Of a DNA stretch of 64,000 nucleotides, positions 29,819 through 38,254 are shown one piece after another (position 1 is the first letter of the stretch; each line of letters starts with the position of its first letter). The stretch comes from Nitrosospira sp. NpAV (GTDB lineage Bacteria > Pseudomonadota > Gammaproteobacteria > Burkholderiales > Nitrosomonadaceae), in the NCBI RefSeq assembly GCF_000832065.1, contig NZ_JXQM01000017.1, positions 35,447 to 99,446 on the forward strand. Direction: 5' to 3'. Made by a program: the position numbers and the translations under genes. The notes beneath the pieces were generated by a model. It did no database searches. It was given only the letters and a program-made list of their open reading frames with translations, and was not told the DNA's origin.

Positions 29819-30523
29819 CTAAATACTATCAGAATGCCTCCAGGAGGGCTTGTTCAAGCTATGCGTGTGCGCATAAGCCCATAGCCCCACGCGGTTGGTC
29901 ACGCCAAGTTTTTCATAGATCGCGCTGAGATGGTTACGTAACGTCCTTTCACTTATATTCATTGTCGCCGCGATCACCTTGCAGGGCACTCCGGCATGAG
30001 ATGTTACGGTCGCCACGACAGCCCTCTCCCGGACGGTAAGGGTCTTCAGTTTTTTCTCGCCTATGTTGCCATTTTTAGCGGTTTTTTGATGCGCAAACTT
30101 GATAAGTCTGCTGATACTAGCGTTGTCCAGCCAAAGCTGGCCCTCATGAACTTTCTCAATTGCTCTTAAAATTGTTTCCTCCGCTTCTTTTTTTTCAACA
30201 ATACCTTTGGCACCGGCAAGAATGGCTCTATCATACGCCACAGGATGATGTAACCCGGTGAAGACTAAAACCTTTGCGTTTGAGGTGGCAATTAACCGCA
30301 GAATAATATCTACTTCATTCTCAATACTGAGATCCAGGTCGAGCAGAATCACATCGGGAGACAATCTCTCCATTTGGGAGAGAGCCTCGGAGCAGTTTGT
30401 GAATCGGCCAACCACTTCCATCTTGGGTCGTTGACTATCAATCAGCTTTTCTAGTCCAAAAAGAACAATACGGTGGCTGTCAATTAGCAAAACCCGAATA
30501 GGTGTAACAATTTGATCAGCCAT
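29819..30523 (-). CDS. NarL/FixJ-family response regulator
   Basis: The 234-residue protein has an N-terminal receiver domain (residues 9-125) and a C-terminal LuxR-type HTH (about 160-225). In the receiver, Asp62 in VILLDLDL is the likely phosphoacceptor, Thr is in VFTG and Lys in VEKKEAE. The usual acidic pair is reduced to one Asp (LLIDSH). The HTH reads LTVRERAVVATVTSHAG, then CKVIAATMNISERTLRNHL, then IYEKLGVTNR. No histidine kinase gene is beside it. It is upstream of and co-directional with the secreted-protein gene and is the obvious candidate to control it. A damaged copy of its 3' end lies beyond that gene at 25537-25607. Confidence 0.92.
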   Translation of the reverse strand: MADQIVTPIRVLLIDSHRIVLFGLEKLIDSQRPKMEVVGRFTNCSEALSQMERLSPDVILLDLDLSIENEVDIILRLIATSNAKVLVFTGLHHPVAYDRAILAGAKGIVEKKEAEETILRAIEKVHEGQLWLDNASISRLIKFAHQKTAKNGNIGEKKLKTLTVRERAVVATVTSHAGVPCKVIAATMNISERTLRNHLSAIYEKLGVTNRVGLWAYAHTHSLNKPSWRHSDSI

Positions 30524-30762
30524 AGTTTTTACTCTTCAATGAGAAGCATGTCGTGAGAAAATAGTATTAATCACCTTTGGCGCGTTCATCTGTTGGCTAC
30601 CGAACATACTGCGAGTAGTTCGGTAGTCCTAGAGAACTAGTGGAATAGTACTAGTGGAGTAGCAACAGGGAACTCGATTGTTACCCCGAAAGGAGGAGAA
30701 GTTTGTCGCGTGATACCCGGTGGTTGCGACGCCCAATAGCGGGCGTCATGCGGCTGGGGACT

Positions 30763-31482
30763 TTAATGCGACGTGGCGCGTGTCAGCCGGTCAGCATTGT
30801 CTTTGGTATCGTAAATGTTGATAGTCGGCTCACCCTCCGCCGCCTTGTTCATGCGCGCGCGAATTTCGACCGCCATCTCATTGTTGCGCTGGACAGCCGG
30901 ACGTGCTTCCATGGCCTTGAACCAGCGCATGAAGTTGGGAAAGGCAATGCTGTCGACACCCCGATCCTTATGTCCTTTGCACCACGGATAGGTTGCGATA
31001 TCGGCTATGGTATATTCGTCGCAAGCGAGCCAGGGATACTCGCGTAACCGGTTGTCCAGCACGCGATACAGGCGCAATGATTCGTTGTTGTAGCGGTCTC
31101 GCGCATATTGATTATCCTGGGTCTGGCCGTTAAAGTGATTGGCCTGGCCGAACATGGGGCCGATATGCGCCACCTGGAAAAACAGCCACTGCATCGTGTC
31201 ATAGCGCTTGCATGCATCCTTTGGCAGAAACTTTCTGGTTTTTTCCGCGAGATAAAGGAGGATGGCGCCGGATTCCATCATCGTGTATGGGGCGCCCCCT
31301 GGTCCTTCGGTATCCACAATAGCGGGAATTTTGTTATTGGGGCTAAGTTTGAGGTGTTCGGGCTTAAACTGGTCACCCGTCCCGATATTGACGTCGATAT
31401 GCTTCCATTCGACTCCGGTTTCCTCAAGCATAATCATCACCTTCTGCCCATTAGGGGTGGGGCTCGAATGTAACTCGATCAT
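30763..31482 (-). CDS. Glutathione S-transferase family protein (YfcG/YghU-like)
   Basis: The 239-residue protein has the thioredoxin-like N-domain (IELHSSPTPNGQKVMIMLEE) with SPTPNG at the position used for GSH activation in the YghU/YfcG (Nu-class) enzymes. The cis-Pro motif NNKIPAIVD and the G-site MESGAILLYLAEK follow, then an all-helical C-domain with YTIADIATYPW. Such enzymes act mostly as disulfide reductases. A single-gene unit; 236 bases separate it from the divergent djlA-like gene. Confidence 0.92.
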   Translation of the reverse strand: MIELHSSPTPNGQKVMIMLEETGVEWKHIDVNIGTGDQFKPEHLKLSPNNKIPAIVDTEGPGGAPYTMMESGAILLYLAEKTRKFLPKDACKRYDTMQWLFFQVAHIGPMFGQANHFNGQTQDNQYARDRYNNESLRLYRVLDNRLREYPWLACDEYTIADIATYPWCKGHKDRGVDSIAFPNFMRWFKAMEARPAVQRNNEMAVEIRARMNKAAEGEPTINIYDTKDNADRLTRATSH

Positions 31483-31718
31483 CTGTCTCTCCTTTATTGT
31501 GGCTTACACGAAAACTGCTGCACTTGCTGCATCCTCGATGATGGGGCAGCGAAATTATGGTAAACACTTGCTCGGGATGGTGGAAGCCACCCGGATTCCC
31601 GCTCATAATAATGATCTTGAGCAACCTCATGTCAACCAAGCATATCGACCAGGAAATCTGTATTTCAGCAATAATTGATTTATGACTCCATTTTTTCACA
31701 TTAATCTCAGGGATTCCC

Positions 31719-32492
31719 TTGTTTAAGATAATTGGAATTTTATTAGGTTATTACTTCCTGGGTATTTTCGGTGCATTCGCCGGATATATCGTCGGCAGTA
31801 TCATCGATCGTTATCAGGCTTATGGTGCGGGTGCCATTAACCCACTCACTAGCGCCCATCGCCAGACAGTTTTCATTGAGACTGTTTTTATCTTGATGGG
31901 AAAGCTTGCCAAAGCCGATGGTCATGTTTCCCAGGATGAGATCAATCATGTTGAAGACTTCATGCGGAAGCTGGGAATGTCTTCCGAGCATCGGCAACTG
32001 GCAATCGCCCTGTTCAAGCAAGGGACGGCCGCAGATTTTGATATCAACTCCAAGCTGAACGAATTCATGGCGGTTTGCGGACATACAAACAGCCTGAAGC
32101 AGATGTTGCTGGTCTACCTTATTGTCATGGCGCTGGCCGATGGGCGGCTGGATGCGGCTGAAGAAGGTTTGTTAAAAGATTTTGCTTTTCATCTGGGCTA
32201 TGATCAGTCTGCATTCAAGCAATTGCTGGAGATGGTTTTAGGCCAATCACACTTCGCCGGCGGACAGACGACCTCCGCCAGCGCTTTGGATGATGCTTAC
32301 AAGGCGCTGGGTGTCAGCAAGGAGAGCAGCGATCAGGAAATCAAACGCGCTTATCGGAAACTGATAAGCCAGTATCATCCCGACAAATTAATGGGTCAGG
32401 GGGTTCCAGAAGATATGATTTCCATGGCTACCGCACAAACCCAGGAAGTCCAGACCGCTTATGATTTGATTAAAAAAAGCCGCAATATGTAG
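31719..32492 (+). CDS. djlA: DjlA-like membrane co-chaperone (TerB + J domain)
   Basis: The 257-residue protein has an N-terminal glycine-containing membrane helix (IIGILLGYYFLGIFGAFAGY, residues 4-23). A helical TerB-like domain follows (about 50-170), then a C-terminal J domain with the HPD tripeptide in YHPDKL near residue 225. The J domain stimulates DnaK; DjlA of E. coli affects envelope stress and capsule signalling. Translation appears to begin at a TTG at 31719, since no in-frame ATG precedes the membrane helix. It converges with the lipocalin-like gene. Confidence 0.92.
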   Translation: MFKIIGILLGYYFLGIFGAFAGYIVGSIIDRYQAYGAGAINPLTSAHRQTVFIETVFILMGKLAKADGHVSQDEINHVEDFMRKLGMSSEHRQLAIALFKQGTAADFDINSKLNEFMAVCGHTNSLKQMLLVYLIVMALADGRLDAAEEGLLKDFAFHLGYDQSAFKQLLEMVLGQSHFAGGQTTSASALDDAYKALGVSKESSDQEIKRAYRKLISQYHPDKLMGQGVPEDMISMATAQTQEVQTAYDLIKKSRNM

Positions 32493-32587
32493 ATACTGAT
32501 AGCTGCTCGGGAGTCTGAGCTGAGCAGGTATTGACGCCAGGACATAGGCCGTGCGGCAGCGGTGTTATACGACTGTAAGTAATATTT

Positions 32588-33784
32588 TCACAGTTTCAGC
32601 GGCTTTACATAGCCGGTCATTTCAAAATAACCGCGGCCGGCGGGCTTGCCATTACGCGTAACTGTGACCGCGCCTTCCCAATAGACCGCGCCGGTTGATT
32701 GGCGCGAGTCGAGTTCCTGGTCATCCTGCAGTGGTGTAAGCAGCCATTCGGTCGAACCGGTTTGAATCCGCATTGCCACGGGATAGGTGGCATCCGTTCT
32801 CGGTGAGCGCCAGGTGCGCTGTGGATGAAAATGCACCTGTTCCGGCTCGTATAGCGTGATATGGCCGGATGCATCGCGCAGTCCAGCGTAAGCCCATACC
32901 TTGCTGCCGTCCTTCCCTCGAATTCGAAATGCCATCAAGGCGGAGCCATCGTCGAGACTGGCGCCGACCCAGTCCCATCCATCGGCATCCGGGTCGAGAT
33001 ATGCGGTGGACCATTCGTGGTCGAGCCAGGCGGTGCCGCTTACGGGCATAGGCTTGCCGTCGCGGGTAATCGTCCCGGAGACCTGTAAATGCGGTTCGCT
33101 ATAGTAGTAGCTGGCTTGTTCCGGCCGAGGTCCCTTGCGTGAGAAACCGTTTTTGTCCTGCTTCATCGGCGGCTGGGAAGGCGTGAGGGATAAGCGTAGG
33201 GTAAAGTTATGTGCCTTGATGGTACTCTCATAGCGGCCGTTCTCCTCGCGTACCATGCTCCAATCGTCCAGTCTTACGTCTGTATTGCCTTCTTTGGCAT
33301 AGGCGAGGCCGAAGCCCTCGCGTGCGCTTTTCTGATCGTGCAGCAGCTTTCCGATGGCTGGATCCGACAGCGCCGCATGCGCAATAATAAGTTGCTTGGG
33401 GGCAAAGCGGCTTGGGTTGGCGCGATCGGCTTCGGTCGCGGCGCGAAAAAAGGTGATCTGGAAGCCGAGTGGTTTTTTATCCGGCGTCTCCAGCCAGCCG
33501 GTTACATACCACCACTCGGTACGGAAGTTTGGATGCGCGCCGAAGTCATGGGGAAAGGCAAGCGCTACGCCGGAAACCACCGGGGAAAACTGAGGGGGCA
33601 ATCGAGGTAACTGAGGAGGAGACGGAGACATTGGCGCGGAAGATGAATCGGGAGGTGATTGAGCGACAGCACAAGCGGCAACCAGCTGCAGCGAGAGAAC
33701 CATCATTCTCGCGAGGCGCATAATCCGGCGCTCGCTTTCGGGAGAACCCCTCATGCAAATGGGATCGCGCTTAAAAAAATACAT
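32588..33784 (-). CDS. AttH/CrtC-type lipocalin-like secreted protein
   Basis: The 398-residue protein belongs to the calycin-like AttH/CrtC family (hydroxyneurosporene-synthase-like). It shows AFPHDFGAHPNFRTEWWYVTG, LGFQITFFRA, the SGTAWLDHEWST motif and GWDWVGASLDDGSALMAF. A close family member from Nitrosomonas europaea was, as I recall, shown to have a calycin fold with a suggested lipid-handling role. I place the start at 33784, which shares a base with the permease stop (TGATG) and has GAGAGGA ahead. The longer frame to 33976 only overlaps the permease. A signal peptide follows at about residues 21-42. It should be periplasmic and work with the ABC transporter encoded before it. Confidence 0.88.
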   Translation of the reverse strand: MYFFKRDPICMRGSPESERRIMRLARMMVLSLQLVAACAVAQSPPDSSSAPMSPSPPQLPRLPPQFSPVVSGVALAFPHDFGAHPNFRTEWWYVTGWLETPDKKPLGFQITFFRAATEADRANPSRFAPKQLIIAHAALSDPAIGKLLHDQKSAREGFGLAYAKEGNTDVRLDDWSMVREENGRYESTIKAHNFTLRLSLTPSQPPMKQDKNGFSRKGPRPEQASYYYSEPHLQVSGTITRDGKPMPVSGTAWLDHEWSTAYLDPDADGWDWVGASLDDGSALMAFRIRGKDGSKVWAYAGLRDASGHITLYEPEQVHFHPQRTWRSPRTDATYPVAMRIQTGSTEWLLTPLQDDQELDSRQSTGAVYWEGAVTVTRNGKPAGRGYFEMTGYVKPLKL

Positions 33785-36345
33785 CACCAATCCTCTCGCA
33801 CCGCACGTATCGCATTGCCCGAAACGGCATGACGCCCGGACATCAGCGCAGTCAATGCTGCCGACAGCAGTAATACCAGAGCTACGGTAACCAGCCCACT
33901 CCACGGCAGGCTCAACTGCATGGTCCAATGGAAAGACTGCGGATTCACGATGAAGACGAGAATCAGGCTGATGCACCAGCCGAGCAAAAAGCCAAGCGCA
34001 ACGCCCAGCGCAGTCAACAAGCCGCCTTCCATCGCCAGCATACCGAGAATCTGGCGGCGCGTCACCCCGATATGGCGCAATATGCCGAATTCCTTGGTGC
34101 GTGCCAATGTCTGCGCCGAGAAGCTGGCCGCCACACCGAGCAACCCTATGATAATCGCTACTGCTTCCAGTAGATAGGTAACCGCAAAGCTACGGTCAAA
34201 AATATTGAGGCTTAGCGCGCGGATCTGGCCGCGCTCCGAAAATTCCAGTGCGGCGCCGAACGGCAAGCCTTTCAATGATGCAACCGCTTGCTCGGGAGTT
34301 ACACCCGCCTGCAGCCAAAGTGCTGCATCGTTCACTTTCTGATCGCCAGACAGTGCCTGGTAGTCTGTCAACTGTAACTGAATTGCGCCGAATTGCCGTC
34401 CATAGTCGCGCCATACGCCGGCGACTATGAAATCCGGCGGGGATGCACCTATCGGCAAGGTTACTCGCTTGCCGGGAGTGTAACCGTATAAATCGACCAT
34501 TGCTTCCGATATCCAGATGGGTATCGCATCCTTCGGGAGCTGGGCAGACGCGATGGTTTCACCGGTCATCGGCAAGGTATTGGCGGGATCGGTCATGTCA
34601 ATGGGGCGGGCAATCAGCGCAACGCTGGGCCGGCTCGGATCGAGCACCAGTTGCGATGAGCGGAAAAAATCGGCGCGGGAGATGCCCGGCGCAGCGGCGA
34701 TCGCTTTTACTTCATCCGGTGTAAGGCCGCGCGTATCGCCGCCTGCCGCCGTCTGGACATATAAATCGGCTGGCAGAATATGCCTGAGCCAATCATCAAC
34801 CGACACACGAAAACTGGTAACCATGATTGCCATCGCGGCTACCAGGCTGAAGCTTGCCAGTACGCCTCCCAAAGCGACAGCGGCCTGATTGGGCGCATTA
34901 GCCAGCCGCGCCAGCGCCAGTGCCGGCATGGCGTCGGATATGCGCCGGGTTACCATCAAAAATATAGTGGAAAAAATCAATGCCGAAAGGTGTGGCATGA
35001 GTGCAATGCCGCCAATCAGCAATAGTGCCACGGCGAGATAGCCAAAAACCGGCAGGTTAAAAATCGGCGGCAGTTGCGTGAGCAAGCCCCCCAATGCCAG
35101 ACAGGCGAGGGCGGGCCAAGGGGTGGCCAGTTTCGAAAGCGAGGCGTCTTCGCTTCCGGACTTGAGCGCTGATCCCGGACGGGCGTTTGCGGCTTCCCAG
35201 GCGGGAGCCATGCTGCCCAACAAGGTGACGCCTAATCCCAGCATGAAAAAGATCGCGGCCGCAGCCGGGTCAAAATGCACGCTCGGTTGTATGCCAGGGA
35301 AGAAACCCCCTCCCAGGTCCCCACCGAAAACATTCAGCGCTGCCGCAGCGATCGCATAGCCCAGAGCAAGACCGAACAGCGAGCCAAGGGTGCCAAAAAT
35401 CGCTCCTTCCAATAAAATCTGTCCCAACAGTTGCTTGCGCGTGAGTCCGAGCACCCGCAGCAACGCAAACTGGTGACGCCGCCGGACAACCGACAGCACC
35501 TGTGTCGAAAATACCAGAAATGCGCCGGTAAACAGCGCCACCAGGGCGAGCATATTCAGGTTGACGCGGTAGGCGCGCGACATATTGGCGACACGCGCTT
35601 CCTGGTCCGCGGTTTCCATAACAACGTATCGCTCACCCAATTCCCGCGCCAACGCGGTTTTGAACGCCTCGTGATTGATGCCCGGCATCAGTTTTAATTC
35701 GATGCGGGACAATTGACCGATACGTTGGAAGCGCCACTGTGCCGCGCCAATATCCATGACTCCAATACGTTGTCCCGCCCGGGTTCGCACCAGGCCGCCT
35801 GCAACCCGCAGCACGATGGTTTGTGTCCCCAGGCGCAACGGTAGAGAATCGCCCCGTTTTACTCCCAGCCATTCCATTGCGGCGGGGGAAAGGAAAATGA
35901 CATCGTCCGCCAGAATATCGAATAGCCTGTCTTCGGCCGGAATGCCGATCAAGTCAGGCGCAATGTCCGCGGCACGAAAAATATCCAGTCCGAGAATCTT
36001 CAGGGTGGTATTTTTTCGTTTATCCGGATTATCGCGAACGGCAACATCGAGTTCCAAAACCGGGTTGGCAAGCTCGACATCACTGTGTTTCGCCAGAGCA
36101 GGGTAAAGTGACTCGGCGAAGGTCGCCTGGGTGCTGCGCACCTGCAAATCGGATTGGCCGGAGAGACTTTTGGCGGCGGCAGAGAATTCGTTGAAGGCAG
36201 CCGAATTGATCAGATGAATCGCAAACCCGAGCGCTACGCCAAGCGCGATTGCAATGATAACGACAGCAGCCTGCATCAGATGAGCTTTCCATTCACCCAG
36301 CAACAACCAGCGCGACAGCGTGCCCCTATTTATCCACTTCATCAT
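33784..36345 (-). CDS. FtsX-like ABC transporter permease (duplicated, MacB/AttFG type)
   Basis: The protein is about 850 residues with two FtsX-like halves. It begins [19 protein letters not shown]; the start at 36345 (or 36342) overlaps the end of the ATPase gene slightly, as expected in a coupled operon, and the longer frame upstream is an unlikely Arg-rich leader. Membrane helices occur near residues 22-45, 260-400 (several), 430-500 and at the C-terminus. Each half carries a large periplasmic domain before a three-helix block (LLRVLGLTRKQLLGQIL; ILRHIGVTRRQILGML). Such transporters move lipids or lipoproteins or expel peptides. With the ATPase and AttH-like protein it resembles the AttEFGH set. 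Confidence 0.9.
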   Translation of the reverse strand: MMKWINRGTLSRWLLLGEWKAHLMQAAVVIIAIALGVALGFAIHLINSAAFNEFSAAAKSLSGQSDLQVRSTQATFAESLYPALAKHSDVELANPVLELDVAVRDNPDKRKNTTLKILGLDIFRAADIAPDLIGIPAEDRLFDILADDVIFLSPAAMEWLGVKRGDSLPLRLGTQTIVLRVAGGLVRTRAGQRIGVMDIGAAQWRFQRIGQLSRIELKLMPGINHEAFKTALARELGERYVVMETADQEARVANMSRAYRVNLNMLALVALFTGAFLVFSTQVLSVVRRRHQFALLRVLGLTRKQLLGQILLEGAIFGTLGSLFGLALGYAIAAAALNVFGGDLGGGFFPGIQPSVHFDPAAAAIFFMLGLGVTLLGSMAPAWEAANARPGSALKSGSEDASLSKLATPWPALACLALGGLLTQLPPIFNLPVFGYLAVALLLIGGIALMPHLSALIFSTIFLMVTRRISDAMPALALARLANAPNQAAVALGGVLASFSLVAAMAIMVTSFRVSVDDWLRHILPADLYVQTAAGGDTRGLTPDEVKAIAAAPGISRADFFRSSQLVLDPSRPSVALIARPIDMTDPANTLPMTGETIASAQLPKDAIPIWISEAMVDLYGYTPGKRVTLPIGASPPDFIVAGVWRDYGRQFGAIQLQLTDYQALSGDQKVNDAALWLQAGVTPEQAVASLKGLPFGAALEFSERGQIRALSLNIFDRSFAVTYLLEAVAIIIGLLGVAASFSAQTLARTKEFGILRHIGVTRRQILGMLAMEGGLLTALGVALGFLLGWCISLILVFIVNPQSFHWTMQLSLPWSGLVTVALVLLLSAALTALMSGRHAVSGNAIRAVREDW

Positions 36346-37036
36346 CGTTTTGATGCGAGCCCGCCGGAGGGGCTGAATCTGCCGGATAGAGCCCTTCTTT
36401 TGTAAGCACCAGCACCCGGTCCGCCGTTGCCGCTGCCGCGTGCGAATGCGTGACGAGGATGCCGGATGCGCCATTCGCCTTGATTTCTGCACGCATCAGC
36501 ATGAGTATGTCATGTGCGGTATCCGGATCAAGGTTGCCGGTCGGTTCGTCGGCGAGGATCAATCTAGGGCGATGTACCAGTGCACGGGCGATAGCGACGC
36601 GCTGCATTTCTCCCCCGGATAGCTGGCGCGGAAAATGCTGTCCCCTATGGTGGAGACCGACCGCATCCAGCATTTGCCCGGCCCGTTCTTCACTACGCTC
36701 ACCCGCGACACCATTCAGCAGCAAGGGCAGGGCTATATTCTGGCCCAGCGTCAGATGCGGCAGGATATGAAATGCCTGAAAGACAAATCCAAACGCCTTG
36801 CGGCGCAGCCGGGTTGCCGCGTCGTCATCCAGCGAGGACATGGCAATGCCGTCAATCAGTATCTCTCCAGCATCGGGGGTATCCAAACCGGCGATCAAAT
36901 TCAACAGCGTTGATTTGCCGACGCCGGATTCACCCATTATCGCCACATACTCGCCGGCACCCAGGGTGTAGGATAAATCGGTCAGCACCCGCTGTCCGTT
37001 CGCATACGCTTTACCAATATGACGCAGTTCCAGCAT
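36326..37036 (-). CDS. ABC transporter ATP-binding protein (LolD/MacB type)
   Basis: The 236-residue ATPase has Walker A (GESGVGKST), signature [17 protein letters not shown], Walker [13 protein letters not shown] and the switch His (VTHSHAA). The sequence is of the LolD/MacB/SalX branch that works with FtsX-like permeases. It is the first gene of a three-gene leftward operon (ATPase, permease, lipocalin-like protein), with the permease start inside its 3' end. Confidence 0.94.
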   Translation of the reverse strand: MLELRHIGKAYANGQRVLTDLSYTLGAGEYVAIMGESGVGKSTLLNLIAGLDTPDAGEILIDGIAMSSLDDDAATRLRRKAFGFVFQAFHILPHLTLGQNIALPLLLNGVAGERSEERAGQMLDAVGLHHRGQHFPRQLSGGEMQRVAIARALVHRPRLILADEPTGNLDPDTAHDILMLMRAEIKANGASGILVTHSHAAAATADRVLVLTKEGLYPADSAPPAGSHQNDDEVDK

Positions 37037-37331
37037 TGTTGATCGGGCTTAACTATCGAGCCGGCACGCGACATGGAGCGAAACCACGCAACACGGAGCA
37101 AAACCGTATTTTTCAACGATAACCCGGTCCAGCAAGCGCAGTGGGCGGAAACCTCCGGCAGGAAGGCGAGATTGCACTGAAATTATCTTAAACAAAAGCG
37201 CTATTGTAACGGTTAACCCTCAGCCGTTACCGTTGGATGCGAGTTGGCGCCGTGGCATCTGATCATCGTTTCGGGAATCTATCCTCGCTCAGTCACTTTT
37301 TATCCGCCAGTCTGCTGGACTTGCAGCTGCA

Positions 37332-37970
37332 TCAGCAGTCGTGGCCGGAAGAAGCGAGAATGGCGATAACCTCTTCGTCCGTCACTTGCGGGAAATCCAA
37401 GTAAAATTGTGCAACAGCTCTAAAGTTGAAGGGAGTCGAGAGACATACTATGCGATCGGCATTGCTGCGCACCTTTTCCAGCGTGTCGGAGGGAGCCACC
37501 GGTACTGCGCACACCAACTCGGCGGGTTGTTTCGCCCTGAGCCCATGCAGCGCTGCAAGCATAGTCGAACCGGTGGCCAGCCCATCATCGACTACGATGA
37601 CGATGCGTGCGGCGGGATCAATCGGCTGCCGCACGGGCGTGTATTGAGATCGGCGCTGCCGTATTGTTTCCAGTTGTGTGGAAACTTCATTCCTGATGTA
37701 TTCCTTGTCCGCCCCCACTTGCGGGGCATAATCCGCAAGATAAGTCCAACCGCTTTCATCGACCGAACCAATGGCGAACTCCGGATTGCCCGGCGCGCGA
37801 AGTTTACGTACCAACACCACATCCAGTTCACCATTCAGCTCTCCGGCAATGATTTTCGCCATCGGTACCGCGCCTCTTGGAATTGCCAGCACCAGCGGGT
37901 GTTTGTCCCGATATTCAGAAAGAGCCGCCGCAAGTTGTTGGGCTGCTGTAATCCGGTTTGTAAAAATCAC
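37332..37970 (-). CDS. Phosphoribosyltransferase-domain protein
   Basis: The 212-residue protein has the type I PRTase fold with the PRPP loop IVIVVDDGLATGSTM and the N-terminal pattern LVLAIPRGAVPMAKIIA. It belongs to the broad uncharacterised PRTase group often found with universal stress proteins, not to a named purine or pyrimidine enzyme. Its base substrate, if any, is unknown. It lies 284 bases beyond the polX stop on the same strand; an inverted-repeat pair occupies the gap. Confidence 0.9.
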   Translation of the reverse strand: MIFTNRITAAQQLAAALSEYRDKHPLVLAIPRGAVPMAKIIAGELNGELDVVLVRKLRAPGNPEFAIGSVDESGWTYLADYAPQVGADKEYIRNEVSTQLETIRQRRSQYTPVRQPIDPAARIVIVVDDGLATGSTMLAALHGLRAKQPAELVCAVPVAPSDTLEKVRSNADRIVCLSTPFNFRAVAQFYLDFPQVTDEEVIAILASSGHDC

Positions 37971-37993
37971 GGCATCTCTCGCTATGACTCGTT

Positions 37994-38118
37994 AACCTGA
38001 ATCCGGTAGTTGGCCTGTAGCGGCCTTATCCGGAAGGCGAGAGTCAAATAATACGGAATATTGTTATTAATCATAATGCTGATCTATCAAATGAGCGGTC
38101 AACTACCGGATTCAGGTT
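37994..38118. repeat. Inverted repeat pair, 19-base perfect arms, 87-base interior
   Basis: The arm 37994-38012 (AACCTGAATCCGGTAGTTG) recurs as an exact reverse complement at 38100-38118. The interior is AT-rich with no frame. The whole 125-base unit lies between polX and the phosphoribosyltransferase gene. It could be a small non-autonomous mobile element or a large transcript hairpin. No second copy was noticed in the window. Confidence 0.6.
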
Positions 38119-38254
38119 TGACATCCATCTCGCGCAAAATTGGTTGGCACCTATTTGGAGTATAGGCGGCTTAGGCGGTTTTTCAATTTCTTCATCATGA
38201 ACAATCTTTGCAGCAAGCGCGAAGCCGATAACATGTAGGCTGCCGTTGTCTTGC

